Below, in pieces: positions 26,073 through 34,993 of a DNA stretch of 64,000 nucleotides; position 1 is the first letter of the stretch; each line of letters opens with the position of its first letter. The DNA lies in NCBI GenBank assembly GCA_963698395.1, contig CAVOQQ010000001.1:310001-374000 (forward strand), read 5' to 3'. The notes under the pieces are model-generated. The model did not search any database, had not been told where the DNA came from, and saw only the letters and a program-made list of their open reading frames with translations. A program made the position numbers and the translations under genes. The DNA comes from JBBQUN01 sp963698395 (GTDB lineage Bacteria; Actinomycetota; Acidimicrobiia; Acidimicrobiales; SZUA-35).

Positions 26073-27305
26073 ATGACTTCTTTCCCGTGCCGCTTCTGTT
26101 CCACCCCGCTCGAGCATCGCGTCGTCGACCTCGGCATGTCGCCTCTCTGTGAGAGCTTCCTGCCCGCCGACGCCCTCGACTCGATGGAGCCCTTCTACCC
26201 GCTCAATGTCTGGGTCTGCCACGAGTGTTTCCTCGTCCAGCTCAACGAGTACGTCGACCCGGGCGAGATCTTCGAGGAGTACGCCTACTTCTCGTCGTTC
26301 GCCACCACCTGGCTCCAGCACGCGGCCGACTATGTGGACATGATCTCGAAGCGCCTCGAACTCGGTGCCGATTCGATGGTCGTCGAATTGGCCAGCAACG
26401 ACGGCTACCTCCTCAAGAACTTCGTCGAGGCCGGCATCCCCTGCCTCGGCATCGAGCCGGCGGCGAACGTCGCCAAGTCCGCCGTCGAGATCGGCGTCCC
26501 CACCGACGTCTCGTTCTTCGGCAAGGACAAGGGCGCCTCCCTGGCAGCCGACGGTGTGAAAGCCGACCTGATCTTGGGCAACAACGTGCTCGCCCAGGTC
26601 CCCGACCTCAACGACTTCATTGCCGGCATGCCGGAGATCCTCAAGCCGACCGGCACGGTCACCATCGAGTTCCCGCACCTGCTCCAGTTGCTCGAGCAGA
26701 ACCAGTTCGACACGATCTATCACGAGCACTACTGCTACTTCTCACTGGTCAGCACCGAAAAGATCTTCGCCGCTCACGGCCTCACCATCTTCGACGTCGA
26801 GGAACTGTGGACCCATGGCGGCTCGCTGCGCATCTACGCCCGCCCGACCGCCGACGAGAGCCGCCCGGTCACCGACGCCGTGGTCGAGTTGCGCAATCGC
26901 GAGATCGAGGCCGGCTTCCTCGACATCGAGAGCTACGGCAAGTTCGAGGAACAGGCACGCGAGACCAAGCGGGCGCTGCTCGAGATCCTGATCAAGGCCA
27001 AGCGCGACGGCAAGACGGTCTGCGGCTACGGCGCCCCGGGCAAGGGCAACACCCTGCTCAACTACTGCGGGATCCGCGAGGACTTCCTCGATTTCACCGT
27101 CGACCGGAACCCCTACAAGCACGGTCGTTTCCTGCCGGGCACGCACATTCCGATCTTCACGCCAGACAAGATCGATGAGGTGAAGCCCGACCTCATCCTG
27201 ATCCTGCCCTGGAACTTCAAAGACGAGATCCTCGAGCAGATGAAGCACGTTCGCGAGTGGGGCGCCGAGTTCATCGTGCCGATCCCCACGGCGACCGTCA
27301 TCTGA
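26073..27305 (+). CDS. NDP-sugar C-methyltransferase (TylCIII/NovU family)
   Basis: A 410-residue three-part enzyme. The N-terminal zinc-binding domain has CRFC and CHEC pairs. The central SAM domain has the motif VVELASNDGYLLKNFVEAGI, then LGIEPAANVA. The active-site segment is YHEHYCYFSL, and the C-terminal domain carries GYGAPGKGNTLLNYC. These match sugar 3-C-methyltransferases that act on keto-deoxysugar nucleotides. With the divergent CDP-sugar gene and the downstream deacetylase, it points to a branched or C-methylated surface sugar. Confidence 0.9.
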   Translation: MTSFPCRFCSTPLEHRVVDLGMSPLCESFLPADALDSMEPFYPLNVWVCHECFLVQLNEYVDPGEIFEEYAYFSSFATTWLQHAADYVDMISKRLELGADSMVVELASNDGYLLKNFVEAGIPCLGIEPAANVAKSAVEIGVPTDVSFFGKDKGASLAADGVKADLILGNNVLAQVPDLNDFIAGMPEILKPTGTVTIEFPHLLQLLEQNQFDTIYHEHYCYFSLVSTEKIFAAHGLTIFDVEELWTHGGSLRIYARPTADESRPVTDAVVELRNREIEAGFLDIESYGKFEEQARETKRALLEILIKAKRDGKTVCGYGAPGKGNTLLNYCGIREDFLDFTVDRNPYKHGRFLPGTHIPIFTPDKIDEVKPDLILILPWNFKDEILEQMKHVREWGAEFIVPIPTATVI

Positions 27306-27320
27306 GGCGACACTCACCTG

Positions 27321-27974
27321 ATGCTCTCGCTCACCCTCGGAACCGATCCATCGACGCCGCTCTCGATCCTCTGTCTGGGGGCCCACAGCGACGACATCGA
27401 GATCGGTTGCGGGGGGACGCTCATGCGTCTGCTCCGTGAGCGTCCCGGCTCGACGGTGCGTTGGGTCGTGTTCTCGGCCGACGAGAAGCGAGCCGAGGAG
27501 GCGCGAGCCAGCGCCGCCGACTTCGCCGCCGATGCCGGCAACCTCGAGGTGACCGTGCTGTCGTTCCGCGAGAGCTACTTCCCCTACCAGGGAGCCGAGA
27601 TCAAGGACGCGTTGGCACAGATCGCCCGAGAGGTGTCACCCGATGTGGTGTTCTCTCATCGTCGGGACGACGTGCATCAAGACCACCACACCCTGGCCGG
27701 GCTCACCTGGAACCACTTCCGGAACCACCTCGTGCTCGAGTACGAGATCGCGAAGTACGAGGGTGATCTCGGCCAACCGAACGTGTTCGTGCCGCTCGAC
27801 ACCGAACTGGTCGAAGCCAAGATCGCGAAGCTGCATCATCATTTCGGAACCCAGCAAGACAAGGCCTGGTTCAGTGCGGATACGTTCCGAGGGCTGATGG
27901 CCGTCCGTGGCGTCGAGTGCAATGCGGCCAGCCACTTCGCCGAGGGATTCCACGCTCGAAAGGTTCTGCTCTAA
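27321..27974 (+). CDS. PIG-L family deacetylase
   Basis: A 217-residue protein. The zinc site is LCLGAHSDDIEIGCGGTL near residue 20 together with HRRDDVHQDHHTLAGL near 115. PIG-L enzymes remove acetyl groups from N-acetylglucosamine-type sugars, including in mycothiol synthesis and glycan decoration. It starts 15 bases after the methyltransferase stop, so it is probably in the same operon and acts on the same sugar or its glycan. It is not the usual mycothiol MshB by context. Confidence 0.88.
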   Translation: MLSLTLGTDPSTPLSILCLGAHSDDIEIGCGGTLMRLLRERPGSTVRWVVFSADEKRAEEARASAADFAADAGNLEVTVLSFRESYFPYQGAEIKDALAQIAREVSPDVVFSHRRDDVHQDHHTLAGLTWNHFRNHLVLEYEIAKYEGDLGQPNVFVPLDTELVEAKIAKLHHHFGTQQDKAWFSADTFRGLMAVRGVECNAASHFAEGFHARKVLL

Positions 27975-28124
27975 CTCGACGGGACGAGCTCGCCACGCGA
28001 GGGATCGACTCTTCTCCGGCGAGCCGTGGGGCGACGAGCACGCTCGTCGAACGGTCGAAGGCGTTACCGACCCGGCGAGCCGAGTTGTCCGCGTACACCG
28101 ACAACCCGGCCGCCATCGTCGTGC

Positions 28125-28973
28125 TCAGCCGCCTCGCAGGGAACGCCCGGCCCATTTGGTCTTGAACTGGGTGAGCGTCCAACGAGGATGGTTGGCATAG
28201 ACCCAGGCCTTGAAGCCGTAGCCGAGGAGGAGGCGCTCGAAGGTCGACTTCGGCCCGTACTGATCCATGACGTAGTCGAGGTTCTCGATGTAGACGTCGT
28301 TGAAGTTCATGGAGTCGTTGCCACCATGGCGCCGGAAGATCGCGGTGGGGTAGTCGAGCCTGCTGAACTCGAGTCCCTTGTGCAGGGCCCGCGTCCAGAA
28401 CTCGTAGTCGGGCGTCTTCAGCATGTCGTAGTTGTAGGGGCCCACCTCGGCGTACCCCTCGGGGGTGATGAAGCTGCTCATCGCAGCCAGGTAGTTCCAC
28501 CGGAACGCGGCGTGGATCTTCGCGTTCAGCCACTTGGGGGGCGGGCCCAGCTCGCCCTGGACGTCGGACATGTCGCCGTTGACCCAGCGAATGGTGCTGA
28601 AGATCATGGGCTTGCGCTCGCGGCGGTAGATGTCGGCGACGGCTTCGAAGGCGCCGGGCAGCATCATGTCGTCGCCGCCGAGGTAGGCGATGAGATCGCA
28701 ACCGTGCTCGACGCAGGCGTCGAAGCCGAGACCCATCGCCGACGCCAGCGTGCTGCCGGGCTCACGCGGGACCATGACCACGTCGTTGCGGGCGAGGATG
28801 TCGAGGGTGCCGTCGGTGCTGCCGTTGTCGAGGATCAGGTGCGCGACCTCGATGCCGGGGCCGCGCTGGGCCTGAACGGAGTCGAGGCACTCCTGGAGGT
28901 ATTCCGCTGCGTTGTAGGTCGGGGTCATCACAGCGAAACGCACGACGTCGTGGTTTGCGGGGCGGTCATTCAT
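28125..28973 (-). CDS. Family 2 glycosyltransferase
   Basis: A 282-residue GT-A fold enzyme. The N-terminal motif is FAVMTPTYNAAEYLQECLDS, the first acidic site is in LILDNGSTDGTLDIL, and the second resembles DxD in YLGGDDMMLPGAF. A base-like segment is DYEFWTRALHKG. It would transfer a sugar from a nucleotide donor to a glycan or lipid acceptor in the cytoplasm. It converges on the deacetylase gene with a 150-base gap and faces nagB on the other side. Donor unknown. Confidence 0.88.
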   Translation of the reverse strand: MNDRPANHDVVRFAVMTPTYNAAEYLQECLDSVQAQRGPGIEVAHLILDNGSTDGTLDILARNDVVMVPREPGSTLASAMGLGFDACVEHGCDLIAYLGGDDMMLPGAFEAVADIYRRERKPMIFSTIRWVNGDMSDVQGELGPPPKWLNAKIHAAFRWNYLAAMSSFITPEGYAEVGPYNYDMLKTPDYEFWTRALHKGLEFSRLDYPTAIFRRHGGNDSMNFNDVYIENLDYVMDQYGPKSTFERLLLGYGFKAWVYANHPRWTLTQFKTKWAGRSLRGG

Positions 28974-29001
28974 GGGATCGTGTCCGGTTCGGGGGTCGGC
29001 T

Positions 29002-29019
29002 ACAGGGCTGTCGCCCTGT
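29002..29019. promoter_or_regulatory. Inverted repeat between glycosyltransferase and nagB
   Basis: ACAGGGC (29002-29008) and GCCCTGT (29013-29019) are exact reverse complements around TGTC. An outer CTACAG/CTGTAG pair encloses them. The site lies in the 115-base divergent spacer, 70 bases before nagB. It may be an operator for either gene. Confidence 0.4.
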
Positions 29020-29088
29020 CGCCACTGTAGGTGTCCGTTCCCGTGCCGGAACCGAGTAGACACACCCAAAGAGGGGCACAATTCGTCC

Positions 29089-29874
29089 ATGGAGATCGTG
29101 ATCGTCCCGTCGAGCGCAGAGGCGGGCACGCTGGCTGCCGGCATCGTTTCCTCGCTGGTCGACTCGACGTCGGACGCGGTCCTCGGAGTGGCAACCGGGA
29201 GCTCCCCCCTGCCGATCTATCGGGAGCTGATCCGGCGTCACCGAGCGGGCAGCCTCAGCTTCGCGACGACGCGGGTCTTCCTCCTCGACGAGTACGTCGG
29301 GCTTCCGGAAGGTCATGCAGCGAGTTATCGCCGCTTCATCGAAACCGAGTTCGCCTCGCTGGTCGATCTCCCGGCGTCGAACCTCTTCGGACCCGACGGT
29401 CGAACGGAAGGAATCGCCACGGCGGGGGAGCGGTTCGAAGGTCAGATCGCCGAGGCAGGGGGGATCGATCTGCAGATCCTGGGAATCGGGCGTGACGGTC
29501 ACATCGGGTTCAACGAACCCGGATCCTCGCTCGGCTCGCGAACGAGGATGAAGACGCTCACCATGGCGACGCGAGGCGACAATGCCCGCTTCTTCGACGA
29601 CGACATCGAGGCCGTACCCCGGCATGTCATCACCCAGGGCGTGGCGACGATCGGTGAGGCACGACATCTGCTGGTGATCGCAACGGGGGAGCACAAGGCC
29701 GCACCGATCGCCCGGATGGTCGAAGGGCCGGTGACCGCCATGGTGCCGGCATCAGCCCTGCAACTGCACCCCCATGTCACCGTGATCGTCGACGAGGCGG
29801 CCGGCTCTGAGCTGGTGCTGCACGAGTACTACCGAGAGGTCCTCGCCCACAAGCCCGAGTGGCAGACCTACTGA
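29089..29874 (+). CDS. nagB: Glucosamine-6-phosphate deaminase
   Basis: A 261-residue enzyme that converts glucosamine-6-phosphate to fructose-6-phosphate and ammonia. The substrate motif is LGVATGSSPLPIYRELI, the catalytic Asp is in RVFLLDEYVGLPEGHAASYR, and the nucleotide-phosphate loop and His are in GIGRDGHIGFNEPGSS. Length is normal. No nagA or PTS gene is adjacent. It is followed after 62 bases by the GMC oxidoreductase. Amino-sugar catabolism fits the deacetylase and polysaccharide genes nearby. Confidence 0.93.
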   Translation: MEIVIVPSSAEAGTLAAGIVSSLVDSTSDAVLGVATGSSPLPIYRELIRRHRAGSLSFATTRVFLLDEYVGLPEGHAASYRRFIETEFASLVDLPASNLFGPDGRTEGIATAGERFEGQIAEAGGIDLQILGIGRDGHIGFNEPGSSLGSRTRMKTLTMATRGDNARFFDDDIEAVPRHVITQGVATIGEARHLLVIATGEHKAAPIARMVEGPVTAMVPASALQLHPHVTVIVDEAAGSELVLHEYYREVLAHKPEWQTY

Positions 29875-29936
29875 CGGAGCCGTCGAGCCCGACCTCGGTC
29901 GAGTCCGACCCCGGTCGGGCCGCCTACCCTCGGATC

Positions 29937-31604
29937 ATGACCTCGCCGTCGTATGACTTCATCATCGTCGGGGGTGGGTCGGCGGGATGCGCCCTCGCCA
30001 ACCGACTCAGTGCCGATCCCGACACCCGCGTCTTGGTGCTCGAGGCCGGACGCACCGATTGGAAGTGGGACGTCTTCATCCACATGCCGGCGGCCCTGGC
30101 CCATCCGATCGGCAATCGGTTCTACGACTGGAAGTACGAGAGCGAGCCCGAGCCCCACATGGGCGGCCGACGGATCTACCACGCTCGCGGGAAGGTGCTC
30201 GGCGGCTCCTCGAGCATCAACGGCATGATCTTCCAACGGGGCAACCCTGCCGACTACGAGAAGTGGGCGGCGCTGCCGGGCATGTCGAGTTGGGACTACC
30301 GACACTGCCTGCCGTACTTCAAACGAATGGAAGCCTGCCTCGCCGGTGCCGACGAGTGGCGGGGTGACGATGGTCCGTTGACGCTGGAACGCGGTCCTGC
30401 CTCCAACCCGCTGTTCCAGGCCTGGCTCGAAGCCGGACCTCAGGCGGGTTTCCGTCGCACCGACGACGTCAACGGCTTTCGTCAGGAAGGCTTTGCCGCC
30501 TTCGACAAGAACGTGCATCGAGGCCGACGGTTGAGCGCGGCCCGCGCCTATCTGCACCCGGTTCTCGACCGTCCGAACCTCACCCTCGTCACCCGGGCCA
30601 ACGCCAATCGCCTGTTGTTCGAAGGCATCCGCTGCGTCGGCGTCGAGTACCGCAAGGGCCGGAAGGTCGTCGAGGTCCGGGGCAACGAGGTGATCTCGTG
30701 TGGCGGCGCCTTCAACTCCCCCCAACTCCTCCAGCTCTCTGGGATCGGTGATCCCGCACTGCTCCAACCACTCGGCATTCCCGTCGTGAGCTCACTGCCC
30801 GGTGTCGGCCAGAACCTGCAGGACCACCTCGAGGTCTACATCCAGTACGCCTGCAAGGAACCGGTCTCGATGCAGCCTCACCTGGCCAAGTGGCGCGCTC
30901 CCTGGATCGGGCTCCAGTGGCTCTTCCGCAAGGGCCCGGCAGCGACGAACCACTTCGAGGCCGGCGCGTTCGTGAAATCGAATCCGCATGAGGCCTACCC
31001 GAACCTCATGTTCCACTTCTTGCCCATTGCCATCCGCTACGACGGTTCTGCTCCCACCGAGGGTCACGGCTATCAGGTGCATGTCGGGCCGATGTTCTCC
31101 GATTCCACCGGGTCGGTGCGGATCACCTCGACCGATCCGCGGAAGAAGCCGGCGGTGCTCTTCAACTACCTGTCGACCGAACGCGACCGCCGCGAGTGGA
31201 TCGAAGCGGTTCGCACCGCTCGGCGCATCCTGACCCAACCGGCGTTCGATCGGTTCAATGGAGGCGAGATCTCGCCGGGACCATCGGTCGAGACCGACGA
31301 GGAGATCATGGACTGGGTCGCCCGCGATGCAGAGACGGCGTTGCACCCCGCCTGCACGGCGAAGATGGGCACCGATCCGATGGCGGTCGTCGATCCTGAC
31401 ACCATGCGGGTGCACGGCACCGAGGGTCTTCGCGTGGTCGATGCCTCGGTGTTGCCGATCGTGACCAACGGCAATCTCTACGCTCCGACGATGATGATCG
31501 CCGAGCGCGCCGCCGACCTCATCCTCGGCAACCCCCTCCTCCCGCCCGACGACGCCGAGGTCTACCTGCCGACCGATGCATCTGATCACCCCGCAACCGC
31601 CTGA
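29937..31604 (+). CDS. GMC family oxidoreductase (choline dehydrogenase-like)
   Basis: A 555-residue flavoprotein. The FAD motif is DFIIVGGGSAGCALANRLS, with the GMC signature 1 region GKVLGGSSSINGMIFQRGN and signature 2 GAFNSPQLLQLSGIGDP. The catalytic His-Asn pair is near HPACTAKMG and TNGNLYAPTMM. It oxidises a primary alcohol to the aldehyde; family members act on choline or various alcohols. Its stop abuts that of the convergent DeoR gene inside the palindrome TGATCA. Substrate not determinable. Confidence 0.92.
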   Translation: MTSPSYDFIIVGGGSAGCALANRLSADPDTRVLVLEAGRTDWKWDVFIHMPAALAHPIGNRFYDWKYESEPEPHMGGRRIYHARGKVLGGSSSINGMIFQRGNPADYEKWAALPGMSSWDYRHCLPYFKRMEACLAGADEWRGDDGPLTLERGPASNPLFQAWLEAGPQAGFRRTDDVNGFRQEGFAAFDKNVHRGRRLSAARAYLHPVLDRPNLTLVTRANANRLLFEGIRCVGVEYRKGRKVVEVRGNEVISCGGAFNSPQLLQLSGIGDPALLQPLGIPVVSSLPGVGQNLQDHLEVYIQYACKEPVSMQPHLAKWRAPWIGLQWLFRKGPAATNHFEAGAFVKSNPHEAYPNLMFHFLPIAIRYDGSAPTEGHGYQVHVGPMFSDSTGSVRITSTDPRKKPAVLFNYLSTERDRREWIEAVRTARRILTQPAFDRFNGGEISPGPSVETDEEIMDWVARDAETALHPACTAKMGTDPMAVVDPDTMRVHGTEGLRVVDASVLPIVTNGNLYAPTMMIAERAADLILGNPLLPPDDAEVYLPTDASDHPATA

Positions 31605-32402
31605 TCACTGGGCCCGGAGTGCATCCTCGTGGTCGTCGACGAGCACGAGTTCGGTGTCGAACGCCGCGAAGTGTTCCTTGGCCTCGGGGTCGAGTCGTCG
31701 TCCGGTGACCACCACATCGGCATCACGAAGCGCAGCGATCGTGGCGAGTCCCGGGGTCATCCACTTGGTGTGATCGGCGACGATCACGAGACCTCGTGCC
31801 GAACCGACGAAGGCCCGGTTGGTTTCGGCCTCGGCGAGGTTCGGCGTCGAGTAGCCGTGTACCGGGTCCATGCCGTGCACGCCCATGAACACCAGATCGA
31901 GTTGCAGGGCCGACAACGCTGCGGTGGCCAGCGGGCCGACGAGTGCATCGCTGGGCGTGCGCACGCCGCCGGTGAGGATCGTGGTGACCGAATGGCCGCT
32001 GGCGCGGTAGAAGACCTGCGCAACCGATGGGGAGTTGGTGATCACCGTCAGGTTGTCGATGGTGAGCAGATGATTGGCCAGCTGCCAGGTGGTGGTGCCT
32101 GCGGTCAGACCGACGGCGAATCCCGGTTCGACCATGGCCGCAGCCGTTGCGGCGATCGCTGCCTTCTGCTCGGCCTGACGCGGTTGTTTCGCCTCGAACC
32201 CCGGCTCTTCCGACGTGAGCCGAGCGAGGCGGGTGGCGCCGCCGTGCACCTTGGTGAGGAGGCCACTTTCGTCGAGCAGGTCGAGGTCGCGTCGGACCGT
32301 CATGTCGGAGATGCCGAGTTGCTCGACGAGGTCGCGCACGCGCACCGATCCATCTCTGCGGATGGTTTCGAGAATGAACTCGTGGCGCTGTGGTGCCAAC
32401 AT
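31605..32402 (-). CDS. DeoR family transcriptional regulator
   Basis: A 265-residue repressor. The winged HTH is QRHEFILETIRRDGSVRVRD, then LVEQLGISDMTVRRDLDLL, the DeoR signature with the conserved 'S..T.RRDL'. The C-terminal sugar-phosphate sensing domain carries GLTAGTTTWQLANHL and GVHGMDPVHGYST. It stands divergent from the galactoside operon, 214 bases away, and very likely controls it in response to a phosphorylated sugar. Confidence 0.92.
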   Translation of the reverse strand: MLAPQRHEFILETIRRDGSVRVRDLVEQLGISDMTVRRDLDLLDESGLLTKVHGGATRLARLTSEEPGFEAKQPRQAEQKAAIAATAAAMVEPGFAVGLTAGTTTWQLANHLLTIDNLTVITNSPSVAQVFYRASGHSVTTILTGGVRTPSDALVGPLATAALSALQLDLVFMGVHGMDPVHGYSTPNLAEAETNRAFVGSARGLVIVADHTKWMTPGLATIAALRDADVVVTGRRLDPEAKEHFAAFDTELVLVDDHEDALRAQ

Positions 32403-32569
32403 GCACCAAGAGTGCCCACCAAATCCAACAGAAGTCAACAGTCGAAACGTGGCGTCCTTGTGACGAAAGACTCTGCTCAGTTGACAGGGAAGTGAATTAC
32501 ACCCAGGATCATGACCGGTTCTGGTGCTTCTCGTTCGATTTTGAGCGTTTTGGCCAGCCCGAGAGATCC

Positions 32570-32595
32570 ATGTGTCGCCCATCGGGGCGACACAT
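32570..32595. promoter_or_regulatory. 26-bp inverted repeat upstream of the galactoside operon
   Basis: ATGTGTCGCCC (32570-32580) and GGGCGACACAT (32585-32595) are exact complements with a four-base spacer ATCG. The element ends 21 bases before the start codon of the sugar-binding protein. It could be the DeoR operator or a leader hairpin that affects translation or RNA stability. It is one of the strongest palindromes of the window. Confidence 0.6.
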
Positions 32596-32616
32596 CAGGG
32601 AGAGAAGGACACTGAA

Positions 32617-33982
32617 ATGGAAGAACTGCATCTACCGAAATCGCCGAGCCCGTCGCAGGTGGGCTTCTCCTTGGGGAGGCGGTCGGTTCTGAAGGGCTCC
32701 GCCCTGGCCGCCGGCGTGGTGGCACTGCCGGGTCTGCTCGCTGCGTGCGGCAGTGACTCGGCGAGCGACGCCGGCACCTCGGCCGGAAGCGAAGGCGATG
32801 TCGCCGAGATGGCGGCAGCGACAGGCGAAGTCACCCTCGGCTCGAACTACTCCAACGAGGTGCCGCAGGCCGGCCTGCAGGCCGCCGTCGACGCACTGCC
32901 CAACAAGGACGTCACGGTCAAGATCAACGAGGTCGACCACAACACGTTCCAGGAGAACATCTCCACCTATCTGCAGAACCCCGACGACGTGATTCCATGG
33001 TTCGCCGGCTACCGAATGCGCTTCTTCGCAGCGCAAGATCTCCTCGGCGACGTCTCCAGCGTGTGGCCCGCCCTCGACTCCGAGCTCGGTGAGGGTTTCA
33101 AGACCGCATCGACCGGTGACGACGGCAAGCAGTACTTCGTGCCGTGGAACTACTACGCCTGGGGCGTGCATTACCGCAAGAGCTTGTTTGCCGACAACGG
33201 CTGGACCCCGCCCACCACCTTGGACGAGCTCATGACCCTCGCCGGGGAGATGGAAGCGGCGGGCATCACGCCGTTCGCTCTCGGCAACGATGGCTTCTGG
33301 CCGGCCATGGGCACTTTCGACCAGCTCAACTTCCGCATCAACGGCTACCAGTTCCACGTCGACCTCATGGCCGGCAAGGAATCGTGGGAAGACGACAAGG
33401 TCAAGGAAGTCTTCGCGACCTGGGCCGAACTCCTGCCCATGACCATGGCCGACCCCAACGGTCGCACCTGGGAAGAGGCCGCAGCGGCACTCGTCGCGCG
33501 GCGAGGCCGGCATGATGATCATCGGCAACTTCGTCGGGCAGCAGTTCCCGGCCGAGGATCTCGCCGATGTCGACTTCTTCCCATTCCCCGAGATCAACCC
33601 CGAGCACGGCATCGACGTGGTCGAGGCACCGATCGATGGCTGGATGATGGCTCGTGAACCGAAGAACGAAGCGGCAGCCCTCGAGCTGATCGGCTTCTTC
33701 GGCACCGCCGCGGCGCAGGACGCCTACCTGGCCGAAGACCCGTCGGCCGTCGCTCCGTCGTCGAAGGCCAACACGGGGGCCTACAACGAGCTCCAGGCGA
33801 AGGCGGCCCAGACGGTCTCCGAGGCCAAGTTCGTCACGCAGTTCCTCGACCGTGACACGAGCCCGGAGTTCGCGTCGAACGTCGCCGGTCCTCGTCTGGC
33901 CGACTTCCTCGCCGACCCGACCAAGATCGACTCGATCCTGGCCGACATGCAGGAGCAGGCTGCCGTCATCCTCGGCGGCTGA
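32617..33982 (+). pseudogene. ABC sugar-binding lipoprotein, single-base frameshift
   Basis: The N-terminus has a twin-arginine lipoprotein signal (SLGRRSVLKGSALAAGVVAL then PGLLAAC). The mature part is a family 1 solute-binding protein (GKQYFVPWNYYAWGVHYRKS, DELMTLAGEM). The frame breaks around 33493-33503. Removing one base restores 'AAALV-RGEAG-MMIIGNFVG', and the rest continues to DMQEQAAVILGG. The length of 1366 bases is one over a multiple of three. It is the first gene of the operon. Either transport is lost or the base is a sequence error, since all downstream genes are intact. Confidence 0.82.
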
Positions 33983-34009
33983 TCCACACCGATATCCAGG
34001 GGGAAGACC

Positions 34010-34993
34010 ATGACTGCGACTGCGCCGACCAACTCCGATCTCGGGGTTGGGAAGAAACAGAAGAAACGGCGTAGCGCGATGGCCCTGCGAGGTCGGGACC
34101 GCACGATCTTCATCTTGATGATCGCGGTCCCGACCTTCTTCCACGTGATGCTGGTCTGGGTCCCGACCCTGGCCTCGATCTTCTTCTCGTTCACCGACTG
34201 GAAGGGCATCCGACTGAGCGATCTCAACTTCGTCGGCTTCCTGAACTACGAGCAGATCTTCACGGTGTTCGAGAAGGACTTCTGGCAGGCGGTGATCAAC
34301 AACCTCACCCTGCTCGTCTTCCTCTTCCTGGGGCCCACCGCGCTCGGGATGTTCCTGGCCTATCTGCTCGACAAGAACCTCAGGGGCAGCCGGATCTATC
34401 AGAGCATGTTCTACACGCCGGTCGTCCTGTCGCTCGCCGTGGTCGGCTTCATCTGGCAGAGCGTGATGTACAGCACCGAGAACGGTCTGGCCACGGCCCT
34501 CTTCTCCGATGGCGGCACGATCAACTGGCTGGGCAATCAGGACTTCCTGATCTCGTTCACCGAGAACTACGGCATTTCGAAGAACTTCGTCGCCATCCTC
34601 GTCGCGATCGCCTGGCGTCACACCGGCTACATCATGGTGCTCTACCTCGCCGGTATGAAGAGCGTCGACCAATCGCTGCGGGAGTCGGCAGCACTCGACG
34701 GCTGTAACGAGTGGCAGGCGTTCCGCCACGTGTTGTTCCCCACGCTCAAACCGATCAACGTGGTCGTTGCCGTCATCACGGTCATCGAGGCGCTGCGGGC
34801 CTTCGACATCATCTACGTCCTCAACACACCACGACGAACCCAGGTGTTGTCGATCCTCACCACCAACAACCTGCTCGGTGAAGGCGGTGGCAACGTCGGG
34901 CGAGGCTCGGCCTACGCCGTGCTGCTGTTCCTGCTCTGTATCGGATTCGTCATCTGGTACGTCACCAACCACTACCGGGAGAGCGAGATATGA
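34010..34993 (+). CDS. ABC sugar transporter permease (MalF/LacF type)
   Basis: A 327-residue membrane protein with about six helices after a basic cytoplasmic leader (GKKQKKRRSAMALRGRDR). The EAA loop that docks the ATPase is ESAALDGCNEWQAFRHVLFP. It forms the translocation channel with the next gene product. The ATPase is not in the operon, which is common in actinobacteria, where a shared MsiK-type ATPase serves several systems. It overlaps the next gene by ATGA. Confidence 0.92.
   Translation: MTATAPTNSDLGVGKKQKKRRSAMALRGRDRTIFILMIAVPTFFHVMLVWVPTLASIFFSFTDWKGIRLSDLNFVGFLNYEQIFTVFEKDFWQAVINNLTLLVFLFLGPTALGMFLAYLLDKNLRGSRIYQSMFYTPVVLSLAVVGFIWQSVMYSTENGLATALFSDGGTINWLGNQDFLISFTENYGISKNFVAILVAIAWRHTGYIMVLYLAGMKSVDQSLRESAALDGCNEWQAFRHVLFPTLKPINVVVAVITVIEALRAFDIIYVLNTPRRTQVLSILTTNNLLGEGGGNVGRGSAYAVLLFLLCIGFVIWYVTNHYRESEI

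Noticed and set aside
33490..33515. Programmed frameshift in the sugar-binding gene
   Set aside because: No slippery heptamer or typical stimulator is seen; binding proteins are not known to use recoding.
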